64,000 bases of DNA, taken from positions 248,001 to 312,000 of the forward strand of contig NZ_FNVU01000002.1 of assembly GCF_900107965.1 (NCBI RefSeq). Direction: 5' to 3'. Under the pieces are notes generated by a model. The model saw only the letters and a list, made by a program, of their open reading frames with translations, was not told the DNA's origin and ran no database searches. The translations under genes were made by a program, and so were the position numbers. The stretch is from Actinacidiphila yanglinensis (GTDB taxonomy: Bacteria; Actinomycetota; Actinomycetes; Streptomycetales; Streptomycetaceae). How positions within the stretch are numbered: the stretch's first letter is position 1; the number at the start of each line of letters is the position of its first letter. Below, in pieces: positions 16,597 to 26,027 of the stretch.

Positions 16597-17130
16597 TCAG
16601 AGCAGTGCCCGGGTGCCCTCCAGGAGGACGCGCACGGAGTGGTCGGGCAACTCGGCGACCTCGTCGAAGCTGAACCAGCGCAGGGCCAGGGACTCGTCGC
16701 TGATGGACTCGACCGAGCCCGGGGGAGCCACCGCGGCGTACTGGACGTCGAGATGCCAGGCGCAGGGCACCAGGTGGCGGTCGAGCCGGACGGGTCGCGG
16801 AACCAGGAGTTCGAGCCCCTGGATGCCGGATTCCTCGGTGCCCTCGCGCAGGGCGGCACCCGACAGCGAGGTGTCGTCCGCCTCGCAGTGGCCACCGGTC
16901 TGCAGCCACTGCTTGAGCTTGGCGTGCAGGGTGAGCAGGACGTGGCGCTGCTCGGCGTCGAGGATGAGCACGCTGCCGGTGAGGTGGCCGGCCTTGCAGG
17001 GCTTGCCCATGCCGTCGGGGTGGGCTGCCAGGTGGGCCAGGTAGTCCTGGCGCAGCTTCTCCTGATCGGCGTCGGGGGCGTCCCAGGTCTCCAGGACGCC
17101 CACCGCGTCCTTGTGCAGTGCGGCGCTCAC
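16597..17130 (-). CDS. Nudix hydrolase
   Basis: A 177-residue Nudix protein. The box is degenerate: GGHCEADDTSLSGAALREGTEESGI keeps the G...REGTEESGI core with the metal-binding Glu residues. The N terminus (LAHLAAHPDGMGKPCKAGHLTGSVLILDAEQRHVLLTLHAKLKQWLQTGG) matches the Streptomyces group in which the Nudix fold follows a short helical lead. The GTG start (17128-17130) overlaps the stop of the upstream metalloprotease gene as GTGA, indicating translational coupling. The nucleotide substrate is unknown. Confidence 0.85.
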   Translation of the reverse strand: MSAALHKDAVGVLETWDAPDADQEKLRQDYLAHLAAHPDGMGKPCKAGHLTGSVLILDAEQRHVLLTLHAKLKQWLQTGGHCEADDTSLSGAALREGTEESGIQGLELLVPRPVRLDRHLVPCAWHLDVQYAAVAPPGSVESISDESLALRWFSFDEVAELPDHSVRVLLEGTRALL

Positions 17131-18629
17131 TTCCCGGTGTCGCCGTCCTCGTCGTCCGTGCGTCGGGGCCCGGTATCCCCGTCGGAGCCGCTGCCGGCGC
17201 CCTTCTCCGGCTGCTCGGGGGCGGAGCCGGCGTCCTTGTCCAGGCTCGTCCGGGGGCCGGTGTCCTCCGTCGTGCCGCCGCTCGCGGCCTCGCCGAGCAG
17301 CTTGTCCAGCTCGGAGAAGTCGATGACGTCGCGGTGCACGAAGCCGTCCGGGTCGTCGAGGTCGGCGGCCGTCGGCAGCATGTCGGGGTGCGCCCACAGG
17401 CCGTCACGGCCCTCGACGCCGCGGGCGTCGGTGAGCGAGGCCCACAGCCGGGAGGCGTCCCGCAGCCGGCGCGGCCGCAGTTCGAGGCCGATCAGGGTGG
17501 CGAAGGTCTGCTCGGCCGGGCCACCGGTCGCGCGGCGGCGGCGCAGCGTCTCGCGCAGCGCCCCCGCGGACGGGAGGTGGGGCGCGGCGGCCGCGTGCAC
17601 GACCGCGTCCACCCAGCCCTCGACCAGGGCGAGCGCCGTCTCCAGCCGGGCCAGCGCGGCCTTCTGCTCCGGGGTGTCCTCCGGCTGGAACATGCCCTGC
17701 TGGAGGGCTTCCTGAAGCTGTTCGGGCTGCGTGGGGTCGAGCTGGCCCACGGCCTCCTCGAGGCGGGCGGTGTCGACCTTGATGCCGCGCGCGTATCCCT
17801 CGACGGCGCCGAACAGGTGCGCCCGCAGCCACGGCACGTGGGCGAACAGCCGCTGGTGCGCCGCCTCGCGCAGCGCGAGGTAGAGCCGCACCTCCTCCTG
17901 GGGGATGCCCAGGCCGTCGCCGAACGCCGCCACGTTGACAGGCAGCAGGGCGGCCTTGCCGGACGGGCCGAGCGGCAGGCCGACGTCGGTGGAGCCGACC
18001 ACCTCGCCGGCCAGGGTGCCGAGCGCCTGCCCGATCTGGGAGCCGAACATCGCGCCGCCCATCGACCGCATCATGCCGAGCAGCGGGCCGGTCATCGCCT
18101 GCATCTCCTCGGGCAGCACATCGCCCATGGCGCCGGCCACCCGCTCGGCGACCGGGTCGACCAGGTCCTTCCACACCGGGAGGGTCGCCTCGACCCACTC
18201 CGCGCGGCTCCAGGCCACGGCGGTGTTGGCGCCCGAGGGCAGCGAGGTCGCGCCGTCGAGCCACAGGTCGGCCAGGCGGACCGCCTCCTGGACCCAGTCG
18301 CGGTCGGCCCGGCCGACGGACGTGTCCTTCACGCCGTCCGGGGTGCCCTGGGCGACCGTCTGGCGGGCGATGTCCTTGGCCATGTCCCAGTTCACCGGAC
18401 CGCCCTCGTAGGAGAGCATCTGGCCGAGCTGCTGGAAGGCGGCGCCCAGATCACCGGGGTTCAGGGAACCGAACATCGCCGCGAGCGGGTTGTCGCCGCC
18501 GCCCGGGCCGAAGGGGTTGTCGCCGCCGAAGCCGAAGGGGTTCGGCTGTCCGCCCTTGGGCTTCTTGCCCTCGTCCCCGTCCTCGGGCTCCTCGGGAGGG
18601 ACGCCGAATCCGAATGGGATGTCACTCAC
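17127..18629 (-). CDS. DUF2342-type zinc-dependent metalloprotease family protein
   Basis: A 500-residue member of the actinobacterial DUF2342 ('zinc-dependent metalloprotease') family. The N terminus is a Gly/Pro/Phe-rich disordered stretch (NPFGFGGDNPFGPGGGDNP). The core includes the helix REAAHQRLFAHVPWLRAHLFGAVEGYARGI, in which the His and following residues correspond to the zincin-like site. The C terminus is acidic and disordered. The protease activity is an annotation of the family; I know of no demonstrated substrate. The start is GTG 18629, divergent from the SDR-like gene. It is coupled to the Nudix gene. Confidence 0.82.
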   Translation of the reverse strand: MSDIPFGFGVPPEEPEDGDEGKKPKGGQPNPFGFGGDNPFGPGGGDNPLAAMFGSLNPGDLGAAFQQLGQMLSYEGGPVNWDMAKDIARQTVAQGTPDGVKDTSVGRADRDWVQEAVRLADLWLDGATSLPSGANTAVAWSRAEWVEATLPVWKDLVDPVAERVAGAMGDVLPEEMQAMTGPLLGMMRSMGGAMFGSQIGQALGTLAGEVVGSTDVGLPLGPSGKAALLPVNVAAFGDGLGIPQEEVRLYLALREAAHQRLFAHVPWLRAHLFGAVEGYARGIKVDTARLEEAVGQLDPTQPEQLQEALQQGMFQPEDTPEQKAALARLETALALVEGWVDAVVHAAAAPHLPSAGALRETLRRRRATGGPAEQTFATLIGLELRPRRLRDASRLWASLTDARGVEGRDGLWAHPDMLPTAADLDDPDGFVHRDVIDFSELDKLLGEAASGGTTEDTGPRTSLDKDAGSAPEQPEKGAGSGSDGDTGPRRTDDEDGDTGK

Positions 18630-18829
18630 GGGATTCCTCGGATCTGTGTCGTGATGGGCTGTGTCGGGGGGCCGGATCGTGGTGGGGTGGGACGCTGGAC
18701 GCCCGTCTTGCGGCGGGTGTCAGGAGGTCCTGCGAGCCCGGCCCGGTGTGATGGGCTCTCCCTCCAGCGTAGACACCCGTCCGGCAGGATGGCGCTGTAC
18801 GTATCTGTGACAACCGTGGGAGACACCCG

Positions 18830-19933
18830 GTGAGTTCCCCAGAAGCACACGTTCGCCCAGAGCGGAGCCCAGCTCGGGCCGGGTCGGGGCCGGTGGTGGC
18901 GATCACCGGCGCGGCTTCAGGGGTGGGACACGCGCTGGCCGTGCGGCTCAGCGAGTCCGACCAGGTCAGGAAGGTCGTGGCGATCGACGAGCGGCGCGGA
19001 GACGTGCCCGGGGCGACCTGGCAGGTGCTGGATGTGCGGGACCCGGCGATCGCGGAGAAACTCCGCGGCGCGTCGGTCGTGGTGCACCTGGCGCTCGACC
19101 TCGATCTGGAGTCCGACCCGAAGGCCCGCTCGGCCTTCAACGTGCGCGGCACCCAGACCGTCCTGACCGCGGCCGCCGCCGCCGGGGTGCACCGGGTCGT
19201 GCTGTGCACCTCGGCGATGGTCTACGGCGCGCAGGCCGACAACGACGTGCCGCTGGCCGAGGACGCCCCGCTGCGGGCCACCTCCGAGGCGAGCTTCGTG
19301 GACGACCTGCTGGAGATCGAACGGCTCGGCCGCCGCGCCCCGCGCGCCCACCCCGGCCTCAATGTGACGATCCTGCGGCCCGCAGTGCTGGTCGGTGACA
19401 CCGACACCGCGCTGACCCGGTACTTCGAGTCGCCGCGGCTGCTGGTCGTGGCGGGCAGCCGGCCGTGCTGGCAGTTCTGCCATGTCGACGACCTGGTCTC
19501 GGCGCTGGAGTTCGCGGTGCTGGAGAAGGTCGACGGGGAGATCGCGGTCGGCTGCGACGGCTGGCTGGAGCAGGAGGAGGTCGAGGAGCTGTCCGGAATC
19601 CGCCGGATGGAACTGCCGGCCGCGGTCGCGTTCGGCGCTGCGTCCCGGCTGCACCGGCTCGGCCTGACCCCCTCGCCGGCCGGCGACCTCGCGTACACCA
19701 TGCATCCCTGGGTGGTCAGCGGCAGCAAGCTGTACGAGGCCGGCTGGCGTCCCCGGTGGTCCAACGAGGAGGTGCTCGCCGAACTCCTCGCCGAGGTCGA
19801 GGGCCGCAACTCCGTCGCCGGACGACGCCTCGGCCGCAAGGACGCCACCACCCTGGGTGCCGCGGGCGCGACCGTCGCCCTGGTGGGCGCGGCGGCCGTG
19901 GTGCGCAGGGCCCGCAAGCGCCGCGGGCTGTGA
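18830..19933 (+). CDS. Extended-SDR-like protein without a YxxxK motif
   Basis: A 367-residue NAD(P)-binding Rossmann protein of the epimerase/dehydratase type. The dinucleotide loop is TGAASGVG (26-33), followed by DVRDPAIAEKL and the VVHLAL strand, and the SDR serine region is CTSAMVYGAQ. Where an extended SDR would have YxxxK the sequence reads SFVDDLLEIERLGRR, so the catalytic Tyr/Lys pair is missing and the protein may be a non-catalytic or altered NAD(P) sensor. The C terminus has a short hydrophobic segment (ATVALVGAAAVVRRARKRR) that could anchor it to the membrane. GTG 18830. Confidence 0.8.
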   Translation: MSSPEAHVRPERSPARAGSGPVVAITGAASGVGHALAVRLSESDQVRKVVAIDERRGDVPGATWQVLDVRDPAIAEKLRGASVVVHLALDLDLESDPKARSAFNVRGTQTVLTAAAAAGVHRVVLCTSAMVYGAQADNDVPLAEDAPLRATSEASFVDDLLEIERLGRRAPRAHPGLNVTILRPAVLVGDTDTALTRYFESPRLLVVAGSRPCWQFCHVDDLVSALEFAVLEKVDGEIAVGCDGWLEQEEVEELSGIRRMELPAAVAFGAASRLHRLGLTPSPAGDLAYTMHPWVVSGSKLYEAGWRPRWSNEEVLAELLAEVEGRNSVAGRRLGRKDATTLGAAGATVALVGAAAVVRRARKRRGL

Positions 19934-20011
19934 CGCCGGCGGGTACGACACTGGATGCCAATAATGGAATAGCATTTCCGCATCGCGGTACCGGCTGGGG
20001 AATGAGGCAGC

Positions 20012-20518
20012 ATGGAAGACATGGCATCCGAACTCGGCGCACCCGGCAGGTCCGCCGCCCTTGACGGCGCGGCCGTCGACGCTCCCGTCATCCGGCTCCT
20101 GGCGATCCGCGACGAGCCCCTGTCGGTGGACGAGGTCTTCCGTGCGGTCGGCGACGACGCGGCCGGCGGGACCGTGCTGTTCGTCGGCGCGGTTCGCGAC
20201 CACGACGGCCGCCCCGACACCCTGGTGACCGGCTTGTCGTACTCCGCGCACCCCACGGCGGAGGCCGAGCTGCGCCGGGTCGCCGAGAAGGTCGTCGCGG
20301 ACTTCCCCGTGCGGGCGCTCGCCGCCGTGCACCGGGTCGGCGACCTGCGGGTGGGCGACCTCGCGGTGGTCGTCGCGGTCGCCTGTCCGCACCGTGGGGA
20401 GGCATTCGCCGCCAGTCGCCGCCTGATCGACGACCTCAAGCACGAGGTGCCGATCTGGAAGCACCAGACCTTCGCGGACGGCACCGAGGAGTGGGTGGGA
20501 GCGGGCGAGGGGTGCTGA
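20012..20518 (+). CDS. moaE: Molybdopterin synthase catalytic subunit MoaE
   Basis: A 168-residue MoaE. With thiocarboxylated MoaD it converts precursor Z (cPMP) to molybdopterin. Family landmarks are GGTVLFVGAVRDHDGR, YSAHPTAEAELRRVAE, HRVGDLRVGDLAVVVAVACPHRGEAFAASRRLIDDLKHEVPIWKHQ and EEWV; the lysines in KHEVPIWKH include the active-site Lys. The first 35 residues precede the domain and are not conserved in character. ATG 20012 has a GAGG site. No MoaD or other molybdenum-cofactor gene lies beside it. Confidence 0.92.
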   Translation: MEDMASELGAPGRSAALDGAAVDAPVIRLLAIRDEPLSVDEVFRAVGDDAAGGTVLFVGAVRDHDGRPDTLVTGLSYSAHPTAEAELRRVAEKVVADFPVRALAAVHRVGDLRVGDLAVVVAVACPHRGEAFAASRRLIDDLKHEVPIWKHQTFADGTEEWVGAGEGC

Positions 20519-20648
20519 ACACCCTCCGTTAGTGGGACTTCCGGTTGCGTAACCCCGCGCCCCGGCCGAACGTTGACTCACCGAGTGGTTAATCTGCTCA
20601 TAGGTCTGTTTTATCTCGTTTGGCTCATACGGGATCGGGGATTTCGCA

Positions 20649-20909
20649 GTGGCTGCACTCACTTGGTTGCTCATTCCGGTGGCCGCCGCGGTCGCCGCCG
20701 CGATCTGGGGGCGCTGGGCCGCGCGCCGGCGTACCACCGGCGACGGTGCCTCGCTCGCCGGGTACGAGCGGTTCCGGCAGGCCATGCAGACGTCCTCAGT
20801 GAGCCCTGCGGCAGCCGGCGCGCCCTCGGTGCCCCGGGCCGATCGGGAGGTCCCGCCGGACGACGAGGAGGACTCACCCCGCGGGCCGGTTGCCGGGCCT
20901 GTCCCGTAG
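20649..20909 (+). CDS. Small single-span membrane protein
   Basis: An 86-residue protein. An N-terminal hydrophobic segment (about residues 4-20, AALTWLLIPVAAAVAAAIWG) is followed by a basic stretch RWAARRR, giving an N-out/C-in orientation, and then a hydrophilic, proline- and acid-rich tail. GTG 20649 follows GGGGA. It precedes the PDZ protease by 10 bases, so they may share a transcript. An AT-richer promoter-like region (TTGACT at 20573) lies upstream, but I cannot assign a convincing -10. Unknown function. Confidence 0.7.
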   Translation: MAALTWLLIPVAAAVAAAIWGRWAARRRTTGDGASLAGYERFRQAMQTSSVSPAAAGAPSVPRADREVPPDDEEDSPRGPVAGPVP

Positions 20910-20919
20910 GGTTCGGGGC

Positions 20920-21993
20920 ATGTCACGCCGCACCGCGACGCTCCTCGCCTCGACCCTGACGCTCATAGCGCTGCTGTGCGTGGCGCTGGTGACGCCGACG
21001 CCCTACGCCGAGATGTCACCCGGGCCGACCGTGAACACGCTCGGCAGCTACGGCGGCGCGAAGGTCATCGACATCTCCGGCCGCACGACGTACCCGACCA
21101 CCGGCAACCTGAACATGACGACGGTGCGGGTCACGGGTGCCGACTACCGGATGAACCTGGTCGAGGCGGTGCTCGGGTGGGCCCGGCACGACGACAAGGT
21201 CGTCGAGCACGACACCCTGTACCCCAGCGGGCAGACCGCCGAGCAGGCCGACCAGGAGAACGCCGAGGAGTTCAGCCAGTCCCAGGACAGCGCGAAGGTC
21301 GCCGCCCTGGACGAGCTGAAGATCCCCGTGCAGTCCCGGGTGATCGTCGCGGCCGTGGTCAAGGGCGGCGCCGCCGAAGGCTCGCTGCACGCGGGCGACG
21401 TGATCAAGGCGGTGGACGACCACACCGTCAGCGCGGCCGACCAGGTCGCCACCTTCGTCACCAAGCACTCGCCCGGTGAGAAGACCGTGTTCACCGTGGT
21501 CAGGGCGGCGGACGTCAAGAAGAAGACGCCGCCGACCCAGCAGGTCACGATCACCACCCGCGCCTCGGACGACACCGGCCCCAAGCGCGCGGTCGTCGGC
21601 ATCCAGGCGGGCGTCGAGCACCTGTTCCCGTTCACCATCAACATCCGGCTCGCGGACGTCGGCGGCCCCAGCGCGGGCATGATGTTCGCGCTGGGCATCA
21701 TCGACAAGCTCACCCCGGGCAGCCTGACCGGCGGCGCGTTCGTGGCCGGCACCGGCACCATCGCCGACAACGGCGACGTCGGCCCGATCGGCGGGATCAG
21801 CCTCAAGACGATCGGTGCGCGCGACAAGGGCGCGAAGTACTTCCTCACCCCAGCCGACAACTGCGAGGAGGCCGCCAAGGACATCCCCGGCGGCCTCACC
21901 CTGGTCAAGGTCAAGACCCTGGACGACGCCATGACCGCGCTGAAGGACATCCGCAGCGGCAACACCTCGGCCCTGCCCAGCTGCAAGAGCTGA
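20920..21993 (+). CDS. PDZ domain-containing Lon-type (S16) serine protease, YlbL family
   Basis: A 357-residue membrane-anchored protease. An N-terminal signal-anchor (about 8-24) precedes an extracytoplasmic PDZ domain (about 140-200) and a C-terminal S16 domain with catalytic Ser251 in GGPSAGMMFALG and Lys296 in GGISLKTIGARDKGA, spaced as in Lon. Relatives in Bacillus (YlbL) degrade a cell-division inhibitor after DNA damage; whether that applies here is not shown. The ATG at 20920 is 10 bases after the small membrane protein gene. Confidence 0.9.
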   Translation: MSRRTATLLASTLTLIALLCVALVTPTPYAEMSPGPTVNTLGSYGGAKVIDISGRTTYPTTGNLNMTTVRVTGADYRMNLVEAVLGWARHDDKVVEHDTLYPSGQTAEQADQENAEEFSQSQDSAKVAALDELKIPVQSRVIVAAVVKGGAAEGSLHAGDVIKAVDDHTVSAADQVATFVTKHSPGEKTVFTVVRAADVKKKTPPTQQVTITTRASDDTGPKRAVVGIQAGVEHLFPFTINIRLADVGGPSAGMMFALGIIDKLTPGSLTGGAFVAGTGTIADNGDVGPIGGISLKTIGARDKGAKYFLTPADNCEEAAKDIPGGLTLVKVKTLDDAMTALKDIRSGNTSALPSCKS

Positions 21994-22020
21994 ACCGGGA
22001 GTACCCCGGCAGCTCGTGCG

Positions 22021-22581
22021 TCAGTCCTCGAACGTGGCGGTCAGGGCGTCCGCCAGCCCCGGGACCAGATCCTTTCCGGTCAGCACCTCCGTGTCCGAGT
22101 CCTTCGCGCGGAGGCGGACCGCGGACTCGCGGGTACCGTCGCGCAGCACGCCGACCGTCATCCGTACCTCCTGGCGCTCGGGGTGGGCGGCGACCCAGGC
22201 GGTCAGGGCCTTGTCGTCCAGGTCCTCGGGAATGGCCGCCTCCGCGGACGGGGGCAGCATCAGCCGCTCCACGGTGAGCGCGCAGCCGGCGATCACGTCC
22301 GGCCAGGCGATGGTGGCGAGGAACTCGTCGAGGGCCTGCCCGGCGGGCAGCTCGTCCTGCTCGATGGGGGTCAGGCCGGCGGGTGCCGCGTCGTCGCCGT
22401 CCAGGCCGAGCTGGTCGGCGAGCGCGGGCTCGCTGGCGCGCAGCTTCGCGGTGTCGACAAGGGCGAACAGCCGGGCGGGGCGGTCCCAGCCGAGGCCCGA
22501 CGCATAGCTGTCGATCTCCAGGACGGCGCGGGTCAGGGGGTTCGCCGCGAGCGGCGTACCTTCGGTCGCAGTGTTGGACAT
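22021..22581 (-). CDS. PPA1309 family protein
   Basis: A 186-residue conserved actinobacterial protein. The central block PIEQDELPAGQALDEFLATIAWPDVIAGCALTVERLMLPPSAE is what I recognise as the PPA1309 family, followed by VRMTVGVLRDG and the C-terminal GKDLVPGLADALTATF. It has no signal peptide or catalytic motif. ATG 22579-22581 has GGAGG 8 bases upstream. It is divergent from the UPF0182 gene, a pairing I recall as conserved; the function is unknown. Confidence 0.85.
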   Translation of the reverse strand: MSNTATEGTPLAANPLTRAVLEIDSYASGLGWDRPARLFALVDTAKLRASEPALADQLGLDGDDAAPAGLTPIEQDELPAGQALDEFLATIAWPDVIAGCALTVERLMLPPSAEAAIPEDLDDKALTAWVAAHPERQEVRMTVGVLRDGTRESAVRLRAKDSDTEVLTGKDLVPGLADALTATFED

Positions 22582-22712
22582 GTCAGTATCCTCCCCCTTC
22601 CCGGGCCGGAATCGGGAACCGGCCAATGCGTCGATAAGTTGCACCAGTGGGAGTCCGACTCGGGGCACCCCGAGATCACGACCAGTTCGAGGTGCGCACC
22701 TTGGTATTCGAG

Positions 22713-25667
22713 ATGCCGGACCGCAGCGGAGGGCGGCCCGCACCGCGCTTCGCCTTCGGCCGCCCGTCCCGCGGCACCCGCACGCTGCTCATCACCGTGG
22801 TCGTGCTGGCCGTCCTGATGGTCGCGCTCGTGATGCTCGCGGGGCTCTGGACCGACCTGCTGTGGTATCGGTCGGTGCACTACTCCTCGGTGTTCGGCAC
22901 CGTGCTGGGGACGAAGGTCGCCCTGTTCTGCGTCTTCGGCCTGCTGATGGCGCTCGCGGTCGGCGCGAACCTGTACCTGGCGCACCGGTTGCGCCCGCCG
23001 CTGAGCGCGATGTCGCCCGAGCAGCAGAACCTCGACCGCTACCGGATGGGCATCGCGCCCTACAAGAAGTGGGTCCTGATCGCGGTCAGCACGGTGGTCG
23101 GGCTGATCGCCGGCGGGTCGGCCACCGCCCAGTGGCGGCTGTGGCTGCTGTACGTGAACGCGACGCCGTTCCACACCAAGGACCCGCAGTTCCACAAGGA
23201 CGTGTCGTTCTACACCTTCGACCTGCCCTGGTACCGCTTCCTGCTGGCGTTCGGCTTCGCCGCCGTGCTGCTGTCCCTGGTCGCCGCGGTCCTGGCGCAC
23301 TACCTGTACGGGGGGCTGCGGATCACGTCCCCCGGAGCCCGGGCCACGGCGGCCGCGACCGGGCACCTGTCGGTCCTGCTGGGCCTGTTCGTCTCCCTGA
23401 AGGCGGTCGCCTACTGGCTGGACCGCTACGCGCTGGTGGTGAAGTCCAGCGGCCTGAAGGCCACCGACCACTGGACCGGCATGCGGTACGTGGACGCCAA
23501 CGCCTACCTGCCGGCCAAGACCATCCTGTTCTCGATCGCGGTGATCTGCGCGCTGCTGTTCTTCGCCACCCTGTGGCGGCGCACCTGGACGCTGCCGACC
23601 ATCGGCTTCGGCCTGATGGTGCTGTCGGCGGTGCTGATCGGCGGCCTGTACCCGGCGATCGTGCAGAAGTTCCAGGTCCAGCCGAACGAAGCGGCCAAGG
23701 AGGCGCCGTACATCCAGCGGAACATCGACGCGACCCGCGCCGCGTACGGCATCGACCACACCGTGGAGTCCGACTACAAGGGCACCAGCAAGACCCCCGC
23801 CGCCAAGCTGCGCGCCGATGCCGGCAGCGCGGCCTCCATCCGGGTGCTCGACCCCAACGTCGTCTCGCCGACCTTCCAGCAGAACCAGCAGTCCGGCAGC
23901 TACTACTCCTTCCCGTCCACCCTGGACGTCGACCGCTACACCGTCGACGGCAAGGAGCAGGACACCGTGGTCGGCGTCCGGGAGCTCAACGAGAAGGGCA
24001 TCCCGGAGAACAACTGGATCAACGACCACTTCAAGTACACCCACGGCTACGGCATAGTCACGGCCAAGGGCACCACCGTGACCGGGAACGACCCCGATAC
24101 GGCCACCGGTTCCGGCACCGGCTCCGGCGCATCGGGGGACTCCGACCGCAGCGGCCAGCCGGTGTACACCGAGCAGGGCCTGCCCACCACCGGTGCCCTC
24201 GGCCCGTACACGCAGGAGATCTACTTCGGCGAGCAGACCAAGCAGTACGCGATCGTCGACGGCCCCACCAAGGAGCTCGACTACGCCGAGAAGGACCACG
24301 AGGTGTCGACCTCGTACCGCGGCAAGGGAGGCGTCAGCCTCGACAGCCCGATCACCCGGGCCGCGTACGCGGTGACGTTCGGCGAGCCGAAGATCCTCTA
24401 CTCGGGGGCGATCGGGCACGGTTCGCAGATCCTGTACAACCGCACCCCCAAGCAGCGCGTCGAGGCGGTCGCGCCCTGGCTGACGATCGACGGCGACCCG
24501 TATCCGGCGGTCGTCGGCACGCACGTGGAGTGGATAGTCGACGCCTACACCACGACCGACAACTACCCGTACTCCTCGCGCACCACGATGGGCGACACCA
24601 CCACCGACTCGCTCACCGACAGCCAGGGATCGGTGGTGGCCCGGCAGAACCGGGTCAACTACATCCGCAACTCGGTGAAGGCCACCGTGGACGCCTACAC
24701 AGGCGCCGTGACGCTCTACCAGTGGGACACCAAGGATCCGGTGCTCAAGACCTGGATGAAGGCCTTCCCGCACACGGTGAAGCCCAAGAGCGCCATCCCG
24801 TCGGCCCTGATGGCGCATCTGCGCTACCCGCAGGACCTGTTCAAGGTGCAGCGGCAACTGCTCACCCAGTACCACGTCACCACCGCCACGCAGTTCTACA
24901 GCGGCAGCCAGGTCTGGCAGGTGCCCGACGACCCCGCGTCCAAGTCCGGCAAGGCGGTGCCGCCGTACTACCTGAGCCTCAAGATGCCGGGCCAGAGCTC
25001 CCAGGAGTTCTCGCTCACCTCCACCTTCGCCCCCAACAAGCGCGGCAACCTGGCCGCCTTCGTCGCGGTGGACTCCGACGCCACCAGTCCGGACTACGGG
25101 AAGATGCGCTTGCTGGACATGCCGACCGACGATCCCGTGGACGGGCCGCGGCTGGTGCAGAGCAAGTTCAACTCCGACTCCGCCTACGCCCAGCAGATCT
25201 CGCGGCTGCGCGGCAAGGACTCCACCATCGAGTACGGCAACCTGCTCACCCTGCCGCTGGACGGCGGACTCCTCTACGTGGAGCCGGTCTACCTGCGCGG
25301 GGCGAACGTCGACTACCCGCTGCTGAAGAAGGTGTTCGTCAGCTTCAACGGTCGCAGCGCCTTCGACGACACCCTCGACGAGGCGCTGGACGACGTCTTC
25401 GGCCGCCAGGGCAGCCCGCCGCCGGCCTCGACCGGCTCCACCGCGCAACCGCCCCCGGCCGCCGGCTCGGCCGACCCCGCGGTCGAAGCGGCCCTGACAC
25501 AGGCCCAGAAGGCGTACGACGACGCGCAGGCGGCCATGAAGAAAGGCGACTGGAAGGCGTACGGCGACGCCCAGAAGCGGCTCGGTACGGCGCTGCAGCA
25601 GGCGGAGGAGGCCGAGAAGAAAGCGGCGAGGGCGGGCAAGGGCGCCACGGCCTCGAAGGCGGGCTGA
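22713..25667 (+). CDS. UPF0182 family large membrane protein
   Basis: A 984-residue membrane protein. About seven transmembrane segments fill the first 330 residues (starting [20 protein letters not shown]), with family sequences [16 protein letters not shown] and [19 protein letters not shown] long extracytoplasmic domain of about 550 residues follows, with [20 protein letters not shown] and the late [22 protein letters not shown]. The tail is an Ala/Lys-rich, probably coiled segment. UPF0182 proteins are conserved across actinobacteria; the function is unknown. ATG 22713 matches the family start MPDRSGGRP, although its ribosome site is weak. An initiator tRNA gene follows 42 bases after the stop. 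Confidence 0.9.
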   Translation: MPDRSGGRPAPRFAFGRPSRGTRTLLITVVVLAVLMVALVMLAGLWTDLLWYRSVHYSSVFGTVLGTKVALFCVFGLLMALAVGANLYLAHRLRPPLSAMSPEQQNLDRYRMGIAPYKKWVLIAVSTVVGLIAGGSATAQWRLWLLYVNATPFHTKDPQFHKDVSFYTFDLPWYRFLLAFGFAAVLLSLVAAVLAHYLYGGLRITSPGARATAAATGHLSVLLGLFVSLKAVAYWLDRYALVVKSSGLKATDHWTGMRYVDANAYLPAKTILFSIAVICALLFFATLWRRTWTLPTIGFGLMVLSAVLIGGLYPAIVQKFQVQPNEAAKEAPYIQRNIDATRAAYGIDHTVESDYKGTSKTPAAKLRADAGSAASIRVLDPNVVSPTFQQNQQSGSYYSFPSTLDVDRYTVDGKEQDTVVGVRELNEKGIPENNWINDHFKYTHGYGIVTAKGTTVTGNDPDTATGSGTGSGASGDSDRSGQPVYTEQGLPTTGALGPYTQEIYFGEQTKQYAIVDGPTKELDYAEKDHEVSTSYRGKGGVSLDSPITRAAYAVTFGEPKILYSGAIGHGSQILYNRTPKQRVEAVAPWLTIDGDPYPAVVGTHVEWIVDAYTTTDNYPYSSRTTMGDTTTDSLTDSQGSVVARQNRVNYIRNSVKATVDAYTGAVTLYQWDTKDPVLKTWMKAFPHTVKPKSAIPSALMAHLRYPQDLFKVQRQLLTQYHVTTATQFYSGSQVWQVPDDPASKSGKAVPPYYLSLKMPGQSSQEFSLTSTFAPNKRGNLAAFVAVDSDATSPDYGKMRLLDMPTDDPVDGPRLVQSKFNSDSAYAQQISRLRGKDSTIEYGNLLTLPLDGGLLYVEPVYLRGANVDYPLLKKVFVSFNGRSAFDDTLDEALDDVFGRQGSPPPASTGSTAQPPPAAGSADPAVEAALTQAQKAYDDAQAAMKKGDWKAYGDAQKRLGTALQQAEEAEKKAARAGKGATASKAG

Positions 25668-25709
25668 TCAGGTGGCCTCCCGCGCCGTGGTACGGTTGGC
25701 ACACAACGG

Positions 25710-25786
25710 CGCGGGGTGGAGCAGCTCGGTAGCTCGCTGGGCTCATAACCCAGAGGTCGCAGGTTCAAATCCTGTCCCCGCTACCA
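25710..25786 (+). tRNA. Initiator tRNA-fMet (anticodon CAU), copy 1
   Basis: A 77-base cloverleaf with encoded CCA (25784-25786). The anticodon stem CTGGG/CCCAG contains the three consecutive G-C pairs that mark an initiator, the loop is CTCATAA (anticodon CAT), and base 1 (C) cannot pair with base 72 (T), another initiator feature. The T-arm is AGGTTCAAATCCT. A -10-like TACGGT ends 13 bases upstream. It is identical to the second copy at 28096. Confidence 0.97.
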
Positions 25787-25788
25787 AT

Positions 25789-25825
25789 ACGGCCTGGGGT
25801 CTCAACAGACCCCGGGCCGTTTCTT
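25789..25825 (+). terminator. Terminator of tRNA-fMet copy 1
   Basis: ACGGCCTGGGGTCT (25789-25802) pairs with AGACCCCGGGCCGT (25807-25820), one G-U pair, 4-base loop, then TTCTT. Confidence 0.7.
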
Positions 25826-26027
25826 CGTGTGCGCCGGGGGGTGGCCGCGGCCTCCGGCAAGCGCGAACCAGCGCTGGGGTCAAGGGAGTTCGGGCCACTT
25901 CACTTCTTCGTGTGACATCACGTTTACAACGTTTGGCGTGACGGCATGTCGGGAAGTCGACAAAACGCTGAAGTGACCGAGCGGCTTGCGGTATACCAGG
26001 TGTACGCCGCTGACAGGTGGTGCGACC

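Noticed and set aside
22533..25448. A 971-codon open frame on the minus strand opposite the UPF0182 gene
   Set aside because: Its product is Arg/Gly/Val/His-rich shadow composition of high-GC DNA; the plus strand encodes a membrane protein with recognisable family sequences.
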